A stretch of 64,000 nt of DNA from Massiliimalia timonensis (GCF_900186585.1 NZ_FYDD01000004.1:248001-312000), one strand, 5' to 3'. Counted from the first letter of the stretch, positions 44,754 through 55,387 are shown. Numbers and translations: made by a program. Notes: generated by a model not told the origin, from the letters alone.

Positions 44754-46037
44754 ATGAACAAAAGAAAATTGTTTGCTTTTTCAACAGCAGCCCTTATGGC
44801 GCTTACTATTACTTCCTGTGGTTCCAGTTCGGATGACGAGCTCAACTCTAAAGTAAGCGATAACAGCGGAGGCAGCAAGATAATTGAAATGTGGTCGCGC
44901 GGAAATGAAACAGATACTCATGCTCCGTCTTTGATACAGGCCTTAAAGGACTTCGGAGAGGAGAAGGGCGTAGAGGTAAAATATCAGTTTATCCCGCATG
45001 ATGATGCACCTACAAAATGGAATGCAGCGTTTGCTTCCTCTACGGCACCTGATGTGATGGATATTGGTATTTCCCATATGATTGAGAGGATCAATCTGAA
45101 GCATATTGTGCCGTTAAATGAATATGTGGAAACATGGGAGGGAAAAGACGATATTTATCCTGCTATGCTTGACCTTGGAAGCTATAAAGACGATGTTTAT
45201 GCGATTGCACATTTTCCAGATCCGCAAATTTTTGCTTATCGGAAAGACAAATTTGAGGAAGCCGGCTTAGACCCGGAATCTCCGCCGGAAAACTGGGAAC
45301 AGATGCTGGAATATGCAGAAAAACTGACAGAACGCGATGACAGCGGCAAGGTCACCTTTGCTGGCTATGCGATGCCGACACAGGGCGCACGTTTTGTAGC
45401 TAATATCATGATACGGCAGAATGGCTCCCTGTTTGCTGATGAAGAAAACAATCAGCCAACTATGGTGACCCCGGAAGCGACTGAAACCTTTGAATATATG
45501 AATGAGCTTTACCAATACACGACAGTGTTTGATAATGGGAAAACAGATACGCATCCGCTAATTAACAATAGCGGCGCAATGGGATATATCCCAAACGGCG
45601 TGCTGTCTAACTACTTGAAAAACAATCCGGATATGGCAGATAAGTTTGGCTTTGCCTCCAACGTTCCAGGAAAAGAATCGGCTGCATGGTGCGGAGTATG
45701 GTTCTATACCATGACCTCACAGGCGGATGATCCGGATCTGGCTTGGGATTTAATTGTTCACCTCACCAGCACAGAGGTTTTGGAAACGCGTGTGGAGGAG
45801 GCTGGCCTGCCGGCTACCTTTGAATCTGTATCAAAAGATTTTATTGAAAAAGACCCGGCGATCAACACCGCTATTATGGATGCAGTTTCTGTTGGGGCTG
45901 GAAATCCAAAAGTTTCATGGTCCAATCTGTATGAACAGGAATTAGACGCAGCGTTAGAATCTTTGTTCTATGGAGAAAAAACAGCAGAAGAAGCCTTAAC
46001 TGAGGCACAGAACAATCTGCTTAAGGAAATTGATTAA
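44754..46037 (+). CDS. ABC sugar-binding lipoprotein
   Basis: A 427-residue extracellular solute-binding protein (family 1 type). The signal peptide ends in the lipobox ITSC, so the mature protein is lipid-anchored at Cys25 or so. Further features are the binding-protein segments AFASSTAPDVMDIG and YRKDKFEEAGLDPESPPENW. It captures an oligosaccharide, possibly one released from a sulfated glycan given the downstream sulfatase. The ATG at 44754 lies behind AAAGGAG. Confidence 0.92.
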   Translation: MNKRKLFAFSTAALMALTITSCGSSSDDELNSKVSDNSGGSKIIEMWSRGNETDTHAPSLIQALKDFGEEKGVEVKYQFIPHDDAPTKWNAAFASSTAPDVMDIGISHMIERINLKHIVPLNEYVETWEGKDDIYPAMLDLGSYKDDVYAIAHFPDPQIFAYRKDKFEEAGLDPESPPENWEQMLEYAEKLTERDDSGKVTFAGYAMPTQGARFVANIMIRQNGSLFADEENNQPTMVTPEATETFEYMNELYQYTTVFDNGKTDTHPLINNSGAMGYIPNGVLSNYLKNNPDMADKFGFASNVPGKESAAWCGVWFYTMTSQADDPDLAWDLIVHLTSTEVLETRVEEAGLPATFESVSKDFIEKDPAINTAIMDAVSVGAGNPKVSWSNLYEQELDAALESLFYGEKTAEEALTEAQNNLLKEID

Positions 46038-46054
46038 AGATTTCTGTGGAAAAT

Positions 46055-46086
46055 AAGAAATGGACTGTGCAAACAGTCCATTTCTT
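46055..46086 (+). other. strong GCAA-capped hairpin between binding protein and permeases
   Basis: AAGAAATGGACTGT (46055-46068) pairs perfectly over 14 bp with 46073-46086 around a GCAA tetraloop. The U-tract is short (TTTT inside and after the stem). It probably partly terminates or protects the transcript, so that the binding protein is made in excess over the permeases. Confidence 0.7.
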
Positions 46087-46104
46087 TTCAGGAGGAAGAA
46101 CGCG

Positions 46105-46989
46105 ATGAAACGTAAACTAAAATTAGGAAGCTTGGGATATGACAAGGTAGCGTATCTGTTTATCCTGCCGTTTTTTTTGATTTTTACATATTTTTATTTT
46201 ATCCCGGCATTTCAAGTGATACTGGATAGCTTTACCGATTATGACTTGTTTACTACCCGCAATTATATTGGATTGGAGAACTACCGCAGTTTACTGGAAG
46301 ACGACAAGTTTCTGCAATCTATGATCAACACCTTTATTTACACAATATTCACCTTGATCCCCACTTTGGTGCTTGGATTATTGATCGCAGCCTTGGCTAA
46401 CAGTACCCTGATCAAAACAAAAATATGCCGAACCCTGATTTTTATGCCCCATGTTGTTTCCATGGTAGCGGTATCTATGATTTGGATCTTCCTTTATGAC
46501 TCTACAAACGGGATATTCAATGCGATTTTGCAGCTTTTTGGCCTTCCTAAATCGGATTTTCTGATGGACCCCAATCTGGCGCTTCCGTGTTTAATTATAA
46601 TGGGGATTTGGAAAGGGATCGGATACAATATGGTCATTTTCCTTTCCGGGCTAAAAAGTATACCGGAGCACTACTATGAGGCGGCAAAGCTGGACGGCTC
46701 TTCTGCGGTCAATACATTTTTCAAAATCACTTTGCCACTGCTTTCACCTACCACCTCCTTTTTGCTGATCACTGGCCTGATTGGATCGTTCAATGTATTT
46801 GAGCAGGTCAACATCATGACGAATGGCGGACCACTATACCGTACTACCACCATTGTACACCAAATTTACATCAATGGATTTTCACAATATAAGCTGGGGT
46901 ATGCCTCCGCCATGTCGGTGGTGCTTCTGATTATCATCATCATTATTACTGTGATCAATTTCAAATTGACCCAGGAGAAAGGAGCATGA
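46105..46989 (+). CDS. ABC sugar transporter permease (MalF type)
   Basis: A 294-residue permease with six transmembrane helices. The cytoplasmic EAA loop reads YYEAAKLDGSSAVNTFFKIT, the ATPase contact site of carbohydrate importers. The ATG at 46105 has AGGAGGAAG ahead; the upstream open frame lies in the hairpin and is ignored. It pairs with the next permease, three bases downstream of its stop. Confidence 0.93.
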   Translation: MKRKLKLGSLGYDKVAYLFILPFFLIFTYFYFIPAFQVILDSFTDYDLFTTRNYIGLENYRSLLEDDKFLQSMINTFIYTIFTLIPTLVLGLLIAALANSTLIKTKICRTLIFMPHVVSMVAVSMIWIFLYDSTNGIFNAILQLFGLPKSDFLMDPNLALPCLIIMGIWKGIGYNMVIFLSGLKSIPEHYYEAAKLDGSSAVNTFFKITLPLLSPTTSFLLITGLIGSFNVFEQVNIMTNGGPLYRTTTIVHQIYINGFSQYKLGYASAMSVVLLIIIIIITVINFKLTQEKGA

Positions 46990-46992
46990 TCC

Positions 46993-47871
46993 ATGAAAAG
47001 CTATCGCTTGCATCAGACATGGAGCCGTGTTTGGATGAAAACTATTTTTATTTTGGTATCTGTTATCGTTGTATTCCCTTTTATTATCATGGTTTTGACT
47101 GCTCTAAAATCAAATCAGGAGATTTCGCAGGGATTATCCGCGTTTTTTCCAGAAACACCACTGTTTTCCAACTTTGTTACGGCCATGCAAAAGGGGAATT
47201 GGGGCAGGTATTTTATCAACACCATCATGATTACTGGCTTTGCAGTAATCATCAGCCTGGTGATTAACTCTCTGGCGGGATATGCCTTTGCGCGGATGCG
47301 TTTTGCAGGAAAAACAATTTTATTTTACTGCGCAATGGTTGGCATGATGCTGCCGATGCAGGTAATTATGATCCCTGTTTTCCTGCAGATCAAGGAGCTC
47401 CCTTTGGTCGGGGGAAATGATTTCTTTGGAAACGGCGGAATTGGGCTAGTAAACAATTATGCAGGCGTTATTCTTCCGCTGATTGCTCATCCGTTTGGCG
47501 TATTCTTATGTCGGCAGTTCTTTATGGGATTTCCAAAAGAACTGGATGAAGCCGCAAAAATTGACGGCTGTTCCCCATTACAGATTTACCTGAAGCTTTA
47601 TATCCCGATGGGAATTCCGATTTTCGCCACCTTGGGATTGCTGAAATTTGTGGATACCTGGAATCAATATACCTGGCCGCTGCTTGTTTTTAACGACCCC
47701 GAGATGAATACTGTTCAACTGGCGCTTAACGCGTTCAAAGGAGAAAATGTGACGGAGTGGAACTATTTGATGGCTGCTACTATCGTGATCATCCTACCGA
47801 TCCTTGTTTTGTTTGTGTGTTTACAGCGTTACTTTGTGCAGGGTATTGCAACAACTGGAATGAAAGATTAA
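46993..47871 (+). CDS. ABC sugar transporter permease (MalG type)
   Basis: A 292-residue permease with six transmembrane helices; the EAA loop is LDEAAKIDGCSPLQIYLKLY. It completes the importer with the binding protein and the MalF-type subunit. No ATPase gene is found in this operon, so the pump must use one encoded elsewhere; a multi-user ATPase of the right type lies at 63366. The sulfatase gene follows 14 bases later. Confidence 0.93.
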   Translation: MKSYRLHQTWSRVWMKTIFILVSVIVVFPFIIMVLTALKSNQEISQGLSAFFPETPLFSNFVTAMQKGNWGRYFINTIMITGFAVIISLVINSLAGYAFARMRFAGKTILFYCAMVGMMLPMQVIMIPVFLQIKELPLVGGNDFFGNGGIGLVNNYAGVILPLIAHPFGVFLCRQFFMGFPKELDEAAKIDGCSPLQIYLKLYIPMGIPIFATLGLLKFVDTWNQYTWPLLVFNDPEMNTVQLALNAFKGENVTEWNYLMAATIVIILPILVLFVCLQRYFVQGIATTGMKD

Positions 47872-47885
47872 AGGGGGAATAGAAC

Positions 47886-49223
47886 ATGGGAAAGCATCCT
47901 AATATTTTATGGATCATAACCGACCAGCAAAGGGCGGAATCACTGAGCATCAACGGCTGTGAAAATGCTTCCACCCCAGTTTTGGATGGATTAGCGAAAA
48001 CGGGGGCTAATTTCACCTCTGCCATATCGGGCTTTCCTTTATGCTGTCCATACCGTGGTTCTATGCTGACCAGCCGGTATCCGCATAAGTGTGTACCGGG
48101 GCATGAATACCAGCTTCCTCCGGAACAGCCTACAGTGGCTGCCGCGTTTAATGAACAAGGATATGATACGTTTTACCTTGGAAAATGGCATTTAGACGGT
48201 GCAAAGGAAGCGGAGGAACGAGCGGGTACTCACTATGTTCCCAGAGAACGCCGTGGGGGATTTCGGTCTTGGCTGGGATATGAAAATAATAACGCACAGT
48301 ATGACTGTTATTTGCATGGACACCGCGGGGAAGAGGAGATCGAAATGTTTCGATTGCCGCGTTATGAAACTGATGCGATCACTGATATTATGATTGAATA
48401 TTTGCAGAAAAAGGCCAATGGTGAAACGCCATTTTTCGCTGTGATGTCTGTACAGCCGCCGCATGATCCTTACGTGGCTCCACCGGAAAACCAACGGAGG
48501 CATACCCCGGCCGAAATCAAGTTCCGGCCCAATGTCCCGCCGGTTGAGTCGATCAGAAAAGATGCGGCGCGGGAACTGGCCGGTTATTATGCAATGATTG
48601 AAAATATTGATCAAAATGTAGGGCGGATCGTAGATTGCCTGAATCAAACTGGCCTAATGGAACATACACATATCATCTATTTTAGCGATCATGGGGACAT
48701 GCATGGTTCGCATGGGCAATTCCGAAAAACAACCCCCTATCAGGAAGCAGTCAACGTTCCTTTTATTATTAGCGGAGAAAAACGGGGCGCTCATGTAGTT
48801 GGCCGGAAAGCTGGAAACGTGGATCGTGTTCCCATCAATCATGTTGATATTGCGCCGACCTCTTTAGGTCTCTGCGGCCTGCCGATCCCTGACTGGATGG
48901 AGGGGACGGACTATTCCGGAATGCGGATCTTAAAACGCAGAAAGTCGTCATACCCAACCAGCGCCTATTTACAGTCTGTCATTCCAACACATCACGACGA
49001 TAGTATCAACAAACCATGGCGGGGTATCGTGACAACGGATGGGTATAAATATATTTGTTTGGAAGGGATGGACTGGCTGCTATTCGATTTGAATACAGAC
49101 CCATATGAACTGGTAAATTTAGCCCATAATGACAAATATCTTTCTTTGCGCCATCGTCTGAAGCAGGAATTGAGATCTTGGATCGAAAAAACAGGGGATA
49201 GTTTCCTGCTGCCGGAGGAATAA
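47886..49223 (+). CDS. Cys-type sulfatase
   Basis: A 445-residue sulfatase without signal peptide, so probably cytoplasmic. The catalytic motif C-x-P-x-R reads CCPYR, with Cys53 as the residue converted to formylglycine; a Tyr replaces the usual Ser or Ala. Metal ligands appear in ITDQQRAE, FSDHGDMHGSHG and LGKWHLDG. In anaerobes a radical-SAM maturase makes the modification; none is in the window. Its place after a sugar importer suggests removal of sulfate from imported glycan pieces. Confidence 0.9.
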   Translation: MGKHPNILWIITDQQRAESLSINGCENASTPVLDGLAKTGANFTSAISGFPLCCPYRGSMLTSRYPHKCVPGHEYQLPPEQPTVAAAFNEQGYDTFYLGKWHLDGAKEAEERAGTHYVPRERRGGFRSWLGYENNNAQYDCYLHGHRGEEEIEMFRLPRYETDAITDIMIEYLQKKANGETPFFAVMSVQPPHDPYVAPPENQRRHTPAEIKFRPNVPPVESIRKDAARELAGYYAMIENIDQNVGRIVDCLNQTGLMEHTHIIYFSDHGDMHGSHGQFRKTTPYQEAVNVPFIISGEKRGAHVVGRKAGNVDRVPINHVDIAPTSLGLCGLPIPDWMEGTDYSGMRILKRRKSSYPTSAYLQSVIPTHHDDSINKPWRGIVTTDGYKYICLEGMDWLLFDLNTDPYELVNLAHNDKYLSLRHRLKQELRSWIEKTGDSFLLPEE

Positions 49224-49250
49224 GCAGTCTGTTTATATCAACGCGCAAGT

Positions 49251-49286
49251 AAAAAGCTCAGAACCGTGAATGGCTCTGAGCTTTTT
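49251..49286. terminator. bidirectional terminator between convergent genes
   Basis: AAAAAGCTCAGA pairs with TCTGAGCTTTTT, with a further CC/GG pair and a small loop. It serves the sulfatase operon and, in the other direction, the giant protein gene. Confidence 0.88.
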
Positions 49287-49392
49287 GAAATACTGAATCA
49301 AACTGAAACGATCCTGCATCCTGTTAAAAAGCCTCTTACCTTGCTGGGTTTCCAGTTGAAGTCCGCTTTTGCTATAGCAGGAGTATTTTTTG

Positions 49393-52300
49393 CTATTGGC
49401 ACCGCCATGTAGCGCTGGGATAATGGGGCGGCTGTTGCGGGGGCAACGCGCAGGAACAATGACGCTGCACCTCCACTGCCGCGGTTGAGGTGTTATTGTC
49501 GGGATCAGGGTCAGATGTGGCGGAGGAAACGGTCGCGGTATTTTTGACCGTACCTCTTGCACAGGGGCTTACTATACCGGCAAGCAAGATAGAAACCGTT
49601 TTGCCTGCCCCTAAGGTACCAAGCTGATAACTTCCGCTCCATGCCCTCCAGGTCCTGCCGCCGTCGACGGAGAACACCGCATAGGTTAATTCAGACGGAA
49701 GACGGTCAAAGATCGTCGCCTGCTGGGCTGTTTCCGGACCGGAGTTGGTGACTGTCAGCCGGTAGACCAGATATTGGCAGGGAACTGCCGTTTGGTTACA
49801 GGCAGTTTTGACCACTGATAAGTCAGCTCCCTTTGTCACGGGCACAATAACTGTGTCCGTATTATTTTCCGGGTTTGGATCCGGTGTGTTGCTGATAGCG
49901 GTCGCCGTATTTGCAATGGTCCCGCAGGCGGGCTCTGTCACGGTGCCGCGGATCAGAACTGTCCGGCTTTCCCCGCCGGCAAGAAGCCCAAGCGTATAGG
50001 GGTTGCTCCAAGGAGCCCAGGTCGTTCCGCCGTCGATCGAAAACTGTGCCTCTGAGAGCTCGGGAGGGACAGAATCATAGAGGATCACATTTTCCGCTTG
50101 GTCTGGGCCATTATTTGTTATTGTGATGGTGTAGGTCAAAAGCCCGCCTGGGACAGCAGAAGTTGGCTGGACAGTTTTGCGTACTTCAATATCGCCTGAA
50201 GTGCTGATGTCAGTCTGGTTAGTATCAGAATTGTTGGAGGGATCCGGATCCGGCGTGTCGCTGGTAACAACAGCGGTATTGAGAATTGTTCCTGTAACAG
50301 AAGAAATTACTGTACCGCGAATCAAAATGATTCGGTTGTCATTGGCGGGAAGTGTGGCTAATTGATACGGGGTATTCCAAGGCTGCCAGGAAATGCCCCC
50401 GTCCGTTGAAAATTCCGCGTTGGATAAGCTGGAAGGGAGATTATCCCGCAGGGTCACATTAAGCGCATCTGCCGGCCCGGCATTGGAAACGGTAATGGTA
50501 TAGGTCAGGATTCCGCCAGGCGGAACGGGATCGGGGTCAGAGGTCTTGGTAACGGACAGATCCGCAGAGGGAACGACTGGGACCGTGGCGGTTGAGGTAT
50601 TGTTATCTGGGTTTGGGTCCGGCGTATCGCTGATAACGGTCGAAATATTGGTCAGTTCTCCGATAGCAGAGGGTAAAACCCGTGCGCGGATCAACAGCGT
50701 TTTAAAACCTTCGTTTACAAGATTGCCCACCGTATAGGTCCCCGTATATGGGATCCATGTCTGGCCTCCGTCCGCTGATATTTCCGAGTTGCTGATCCCG
50801 GCAGGGAGCGGGTCGTTCAACACGGTATTTTCAGCTTCCGACGGTCCGGAATTGGACACTAGAAGCGTATAAGTGATTTGTCCTCCAGCAGGAACAGGAC
50901 TTGGGCTGGCCGTTTTCACTACTGAGATATCAGCCGAGGGCTCGACCGGGGTAATATCTGTTGAGGTATTGTTGTCGGGATCTGGGTCAGGAGTTGGGCT
51001 GTTGACCACAGTTGTGTTAGCGATCTGACCTGTGGCGGAAGGACTGAGCATGCCCCGTATCAGAATATTTCGGCTCTCGCCGGCGGACAGTACCCCAAGC
51101 ATATATGGGCTGTTCCACGGAGCATAGGTCAAACCGCCGTCGATAGAAAATTCAGCATTCATCAGAGAAACTGGGACCGCATCGACTAGCACAACATCCT
51201 GTGCGTTAGACGGCCCCGCATTGGTTACAGTGATCGTATATCGAAATGCCTGCCCTGGAACGGCGGGAGTAGTGTCTGCCTCTTTTCTAACTGCGACATC
51301 CGCAGAGGTAATGACAGAGGTTTGGACGGTATCTGTGTTGTTATCTGGGTTTGGGTCGGGCGTATCACTGGTAACAGAAGCGGTGTTGCTGATCCTGCTT
51401 CCCGGAATAGTAGCAGGATTCACAAGTCCCCTGATCGTAATAGTGGCCTGTGCTCTGCTTTGCAGTGTGCCGATCGCATATGGGCTGACCCAGGGAGCAA
51501 AGTCAGGGCTTCCCTGCACCGCAAATTCTGGATTGATGATCTCTGCCGGGATGACGTCATTTAATCTGACATTCTGTGCGGCACTGGGTCCTTGATTGGA
51601 CACCGTAATAGTATAGCTAAGAATTTCTCCTGCTCTCACCGGATTTGGAAAAAAGGCCTTGATAACTGACAGGTCGGCAGATTCACTGATAGCGATAATT
51701 TCAGTATCCGTGTTATTATCTGGGTCTGGATCGGGCGTATCGCTGGTAACAGAAGCAGTGTTGCTGATCTTGCCGGCTGCCGCCGCAGAAACAGTGCCGC
51801 GGATCTGAATGGTCTGTGAGGCACTGGAAGCCAAAGCTGTGATTGGATGGGTGCCGGACCAAGGAAACCATGTGTTCCCGCCGTTTATGGAATATTCCGG
51901 ATTCAGCAGTTCTGCAGGAACAGGATCGGTCAGCACAACGTTGGAGGCTGGGTTCGGGCCGTAGTTTGTAACGGTGACGCTATAGGTCAAGGTCTGATTC
52001 GGGTCTACCGGATTTGGACTTCCGGCTTTGATAACGCCCAAATCCGCTGAAGTATTGATCGGGGTGATATCTGTATCCTGATTGTTGCCGGGATCTGGGT
52101 CTGGAGTAGGACTGCTGACCACGGCAGTATTGGTAATGATCCCAGCAGCAGTATTATCAACTCTCCCGCGGATCAAAATCGTTCTAAGTTCGCCGCCTGC
52201 GAAAGCGCCCAAGTTTGCCGAACCGGGCCAAGAAAGCCAGGTGGTACCGCTGTTTGTAGAGTATTCCGCATCAGTCAGTTCGGGCGGGATATTGTCTGTA

Positions 52301-55175
52301 AGCAGAACATCCTGTGCATCGGATGGTCCCAGGTTGTGGACCGTAATGGTATAGGTCAGAAGGTCGCCGGCAGGTACTGGCTTCGGCGCACCGAGTTTCG
52401 TGACCGTCAAATCGGCGCTTGTTTCCACTGGCGTATCGTCAGTAGAAGTGTTGTTGCCGGGATCTGGGTCTGGGGTAGGGCTGTCAACTGTAGCAGTGTT
52501 GACAATGCTTCCGGTTGCAGAAGGATCGACGAGCCCGCGGATCAGGATGGTTTGCGCTGTCCCCGGGGCAAGCTCTCCAAGAAGATAGGAACCATTCCAT
52601 GGCTGGAAGCTGATCCCGTTGTCAGTGGAAAATTCCACATTGCTCAGAGAAGGAGGAACCATATCAGTAACGATAACGTCTGCGGCACTGGAGGGGCCGG
52701 CGTTAGAAACGATCAGCGTATAGGTTAACAGTTCGCCGGAATGGACCGGCTTAGGGCTCCCAAGCTTCACAATAGAAATATCCGCCTGGCTTTCGATGGG
52801 GGTGATTACGGTATCTGTATTATTATTTGGATCCGGGTCGGGCGTTGAGGATAAAATAGTGACAGTATTGTGGATATCTCCTGTTGCGGATGGGTCTACT
52901 GTACCGCGGATCAGGATGGTAAGATCAGCCCCGGCGGGCAGATGCCCCAGCGGATAGGGACTGTTCCAAGGCTGCCAGGTGGCTCCGCCGTCCGTAGAAA
53001 ATTCAGGATCGAACAAGGGGCTGGACACAACATCTGCCAGTGTTACATCCTCCGCGTCGTTTGGGCCATGATTAAATATGCGGACAGTATAGGTCAATTC
53101 CTGCCCCGCTGTAACAGGTGAAGGAGAGGCGGATTTTACCACTTCCAAATCCGCGGACAACAGGATCGGAGTAACCACAGTAGAGGAGTCGTTATCAGGA
53201 TCAGGATCGGTGGAGCTGGTGCTTATTTCAGCGGTATTGATCACGGCGCCGCTGCCTGTGACATCATAGACCCCAGTAATTAAAACTGGAATGGAATCAC
53301 CAGGCTGAAGCGTTCCTAGAGGAAGCGTTCCGTTCCATGGAAACCATGTGTTCCCATTATCCAAGCTGTATTGCGGATTGGTGATCTCAGGGGGGATAAA
53401 ATCGGTGAGAAGAACGTCTGCGGCAGGATCAGGACCGTTGTTGAACACCTTGATCGTATAGATGATCGGGTCGCCGGCAGTGATCTCCTGACGGTCAGCT
53501 GTTTTATCTACCCCTATGTCTGCTACTGACCCCACATCAAGGATATAGTCTTCCACCTCTCCGTCAGATGCCGGACCGACACTTCTGGAATCCTGGATCC
53601 CCGGTGTTTCGGGCAGTATATCCGTTGTCAGCCGCAGACGGACAAAGGTACTGCCTAGTGCGGAGCCTCCTCCAGCCGGCCTGGTAAAGTTCAGTACTGC
53701 ATACTGCGTTCCGGCGCCGCTTGGTATATCGACGACCGGGGCAGCCTCGTTGACCTCAAACAAACCATTTTGATCAAAGTCCACCCACCCGTATAAATGG
53801 GCGGTCAGCCCGGTGTCGTTCACCACAGCAACAGTCAGGGAATAGTCGGTGCCGCTGGCAGAAAGGGGCGGCAGAGGAAGACTGAGCCCATCATCCTGGA
53901 TCCCGTGGATCAGGTCGTCTCCTGTAGCGGTAGGATTTTGATAGGCGTCTGCTTCTGAGGTCACTTGGGCGCCTAGCGTAAGCCGATTCGTGAGTTCGTG
54001 GCGGGGGCCGTTATTTGCGAGCAGCGTGTTATAGTCGTTCGGTCCGGTAGAGCTGCTGGTATCGGGTGCGTCACCGTAGTCGACCCGCACTGCCGCGGTC
54101 GGACACATCGTACCGTCGTTAAAACTGTCGAAGAAGGTTTTGGAAAAGGGAACACCCGTTGCGGTATTGCCGCTGTAGGTGTATTTATAAATGGTGCCGT
54201 CGCTGTTTGCGATCGCATAGATCGTTCCGGTGCTGTCGATCGCAAGCGCCCCAAAGGAGGCGTTTGGATTAGGCGCTGTTGTTGCAAGTTCCGTTACCTG
54301 GCCGGTGGTAGGGACAATTCGTACCAGAACGCCGTTTCGTTCCACACCGTAAAGATTGCCCTCGGACAGGACCCAGTCGCTGATATTTACAGCCGCCGAA
54401 AGAGCCGTTCCAAAGTTAGAGGTCTGCTCTGTATATCCGGTCGTGGGATTGACCAGCTTCATGAAGGTCGATGAATTGGGGCGCAGGTCAATGGTGTAAA
54501 AGCGGGTTTCGTTGTTGACGAAAATGTATAAAAAGCCGTTTACCCCAAACGTACCGGTATTATAGCCGCCTGCGGGCAGTCCTGTCGGTCTGCCAAGCTG
54601 GATCACAGTGCCGTCATCGGCGACCCGGACGATATTGTTGGTTGTCTGGTCATAGCCGTAGATATAATTATCCAGAACATTATAGCCGATGGCATTTACA
54701 TCATGGGCAGGGGACAATGGTCCCTGCAAAGTCGGCTGACCTGTCACGATGTTGATGTTGTACCAGCTTGTTGGGCGACCTACAAACTGGATCATACTGG
54801 TATTGCAGGCAAGGGGGTTGTTGACGGTGTCATGGCTGAAGTTTTGGTTGGCAATGACTGCGCCGTTGTTGATCTGCGCAGCAGTAATTGTTTCTGTGCG
54901 TTTCCTTGGCCCGTTGGACATCGTGAAGCCCTCTGGCTGGGTGAACTCAGTCGGCGGACATCCGTTGGGACTTGAAACAGGCTCGTACACGGTATAAGAA
55001 CCGGGGGCAGTAACAGTAAAACTGTAGTTTCCGCTTGCATTTGTCTGCGTTGTCACACAGCCGCTGGCGCTGCTGTATAACACGACATATACATTTGGGA
55101 TTCCGGGCTCGCCGGAATCGTATTGCCCATTATGGTTGAGATCGTTAAAAACGATCCCTGTAATGGTTGCGGCAT
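49393..55175 (-). CDS. giant DUF11-repeat surface or spore protein, start out of frame
   Basis: About 1,927 residues if the start is repaired. Domains in order: an SdrD B-like domain (VFNDLNHNGQYDSGEPG), a DUF6923-like propeller (about 54100-54850), a GEVED-type domain (DYGDAPD, later DGEVEDYIL), eleven DUF11 repeats of about 123 residues, and a Cys-containing tail ending WRCQ. No signal peptide, transmembrane helix or LPXTG anchor is seen. The ribosome site AAAGGAG and ATG at 55175 are one base out of frame with the rest; in-frame ATG, GTG or TTG is absent until 55083, inside the first domain. A sigma-K-like promoter precedes it. Confidence 0.85.
49472..53530 (-). repeat. eleven tandem DUF11 repeat units
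   Basis: Each unit is about 123 codons and starts SADxxVxK, has TYTITVxNxGPSxAxxV and LxDxxP, a DGGxTWxPW core, ILIRGxVxxxATGxIxNTA, and ends TPDPDPDNNTxTxxTP. The units are clearly related but diverged at both protein and DNA level. Cysteine is absent from units 1-9 and appears in units 10 and 11. The repeats form immunoglobulin-like beta-domains that would build an extended rod. Confidence 0.92.
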
Positions 55176-55223
55176 AGCTCGCTCTCCTTTATAAAATAGC
55201 AAAAGATTTAAAACCTCTACCAC

Positions 55224-55252
55224 TACACTATGTAAATACTTGGAACAGCGTG
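55224..55252 (-). promoter_or_regulatory. sigma-K-like promoter of the giant gene
   Basis: On the minus strand CATAGTGTA (55232-55224) matches the sigma-K -10 form CATAnnnTA, and CAC (55252-55250) 17 bases upstream fits the short AC-containing -35. The start would be near 55216, about 40 bases before the ATG. No sigma-A promoter is evident there. Short motifs like this occur by chance, so confidence is moderate. Confidence 0.4.
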
Positions 55253-55387
55253 AAAAAATAGAAAAGAAGGATCCATCCGGCTTAGTTTGAACTCAGTAGT
55301 AAAGAAGAGAAATTTGTAATAAAATAAAAATATCAGATCATTTTAGAAGCTAGAAGATAAAATCAGAATAATAGGAGGGATATTTTC

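Noticed and set aside
49472-53530. Regular ~370-base repeats that could be taken for a CRISPR-like or satellite array
   Set aside because: The repeats are long, diverged, in frame and encode DUF11 domains; there are no short identical repeats with unique spacers.
51221-54474. Plus-strand open frames of 90-158 codons opposite the giant gene
   Set aside because: They mirror the DUF11 repeat and head regions on the other strand and repeat the same antisense peptides; none has a convincing start.
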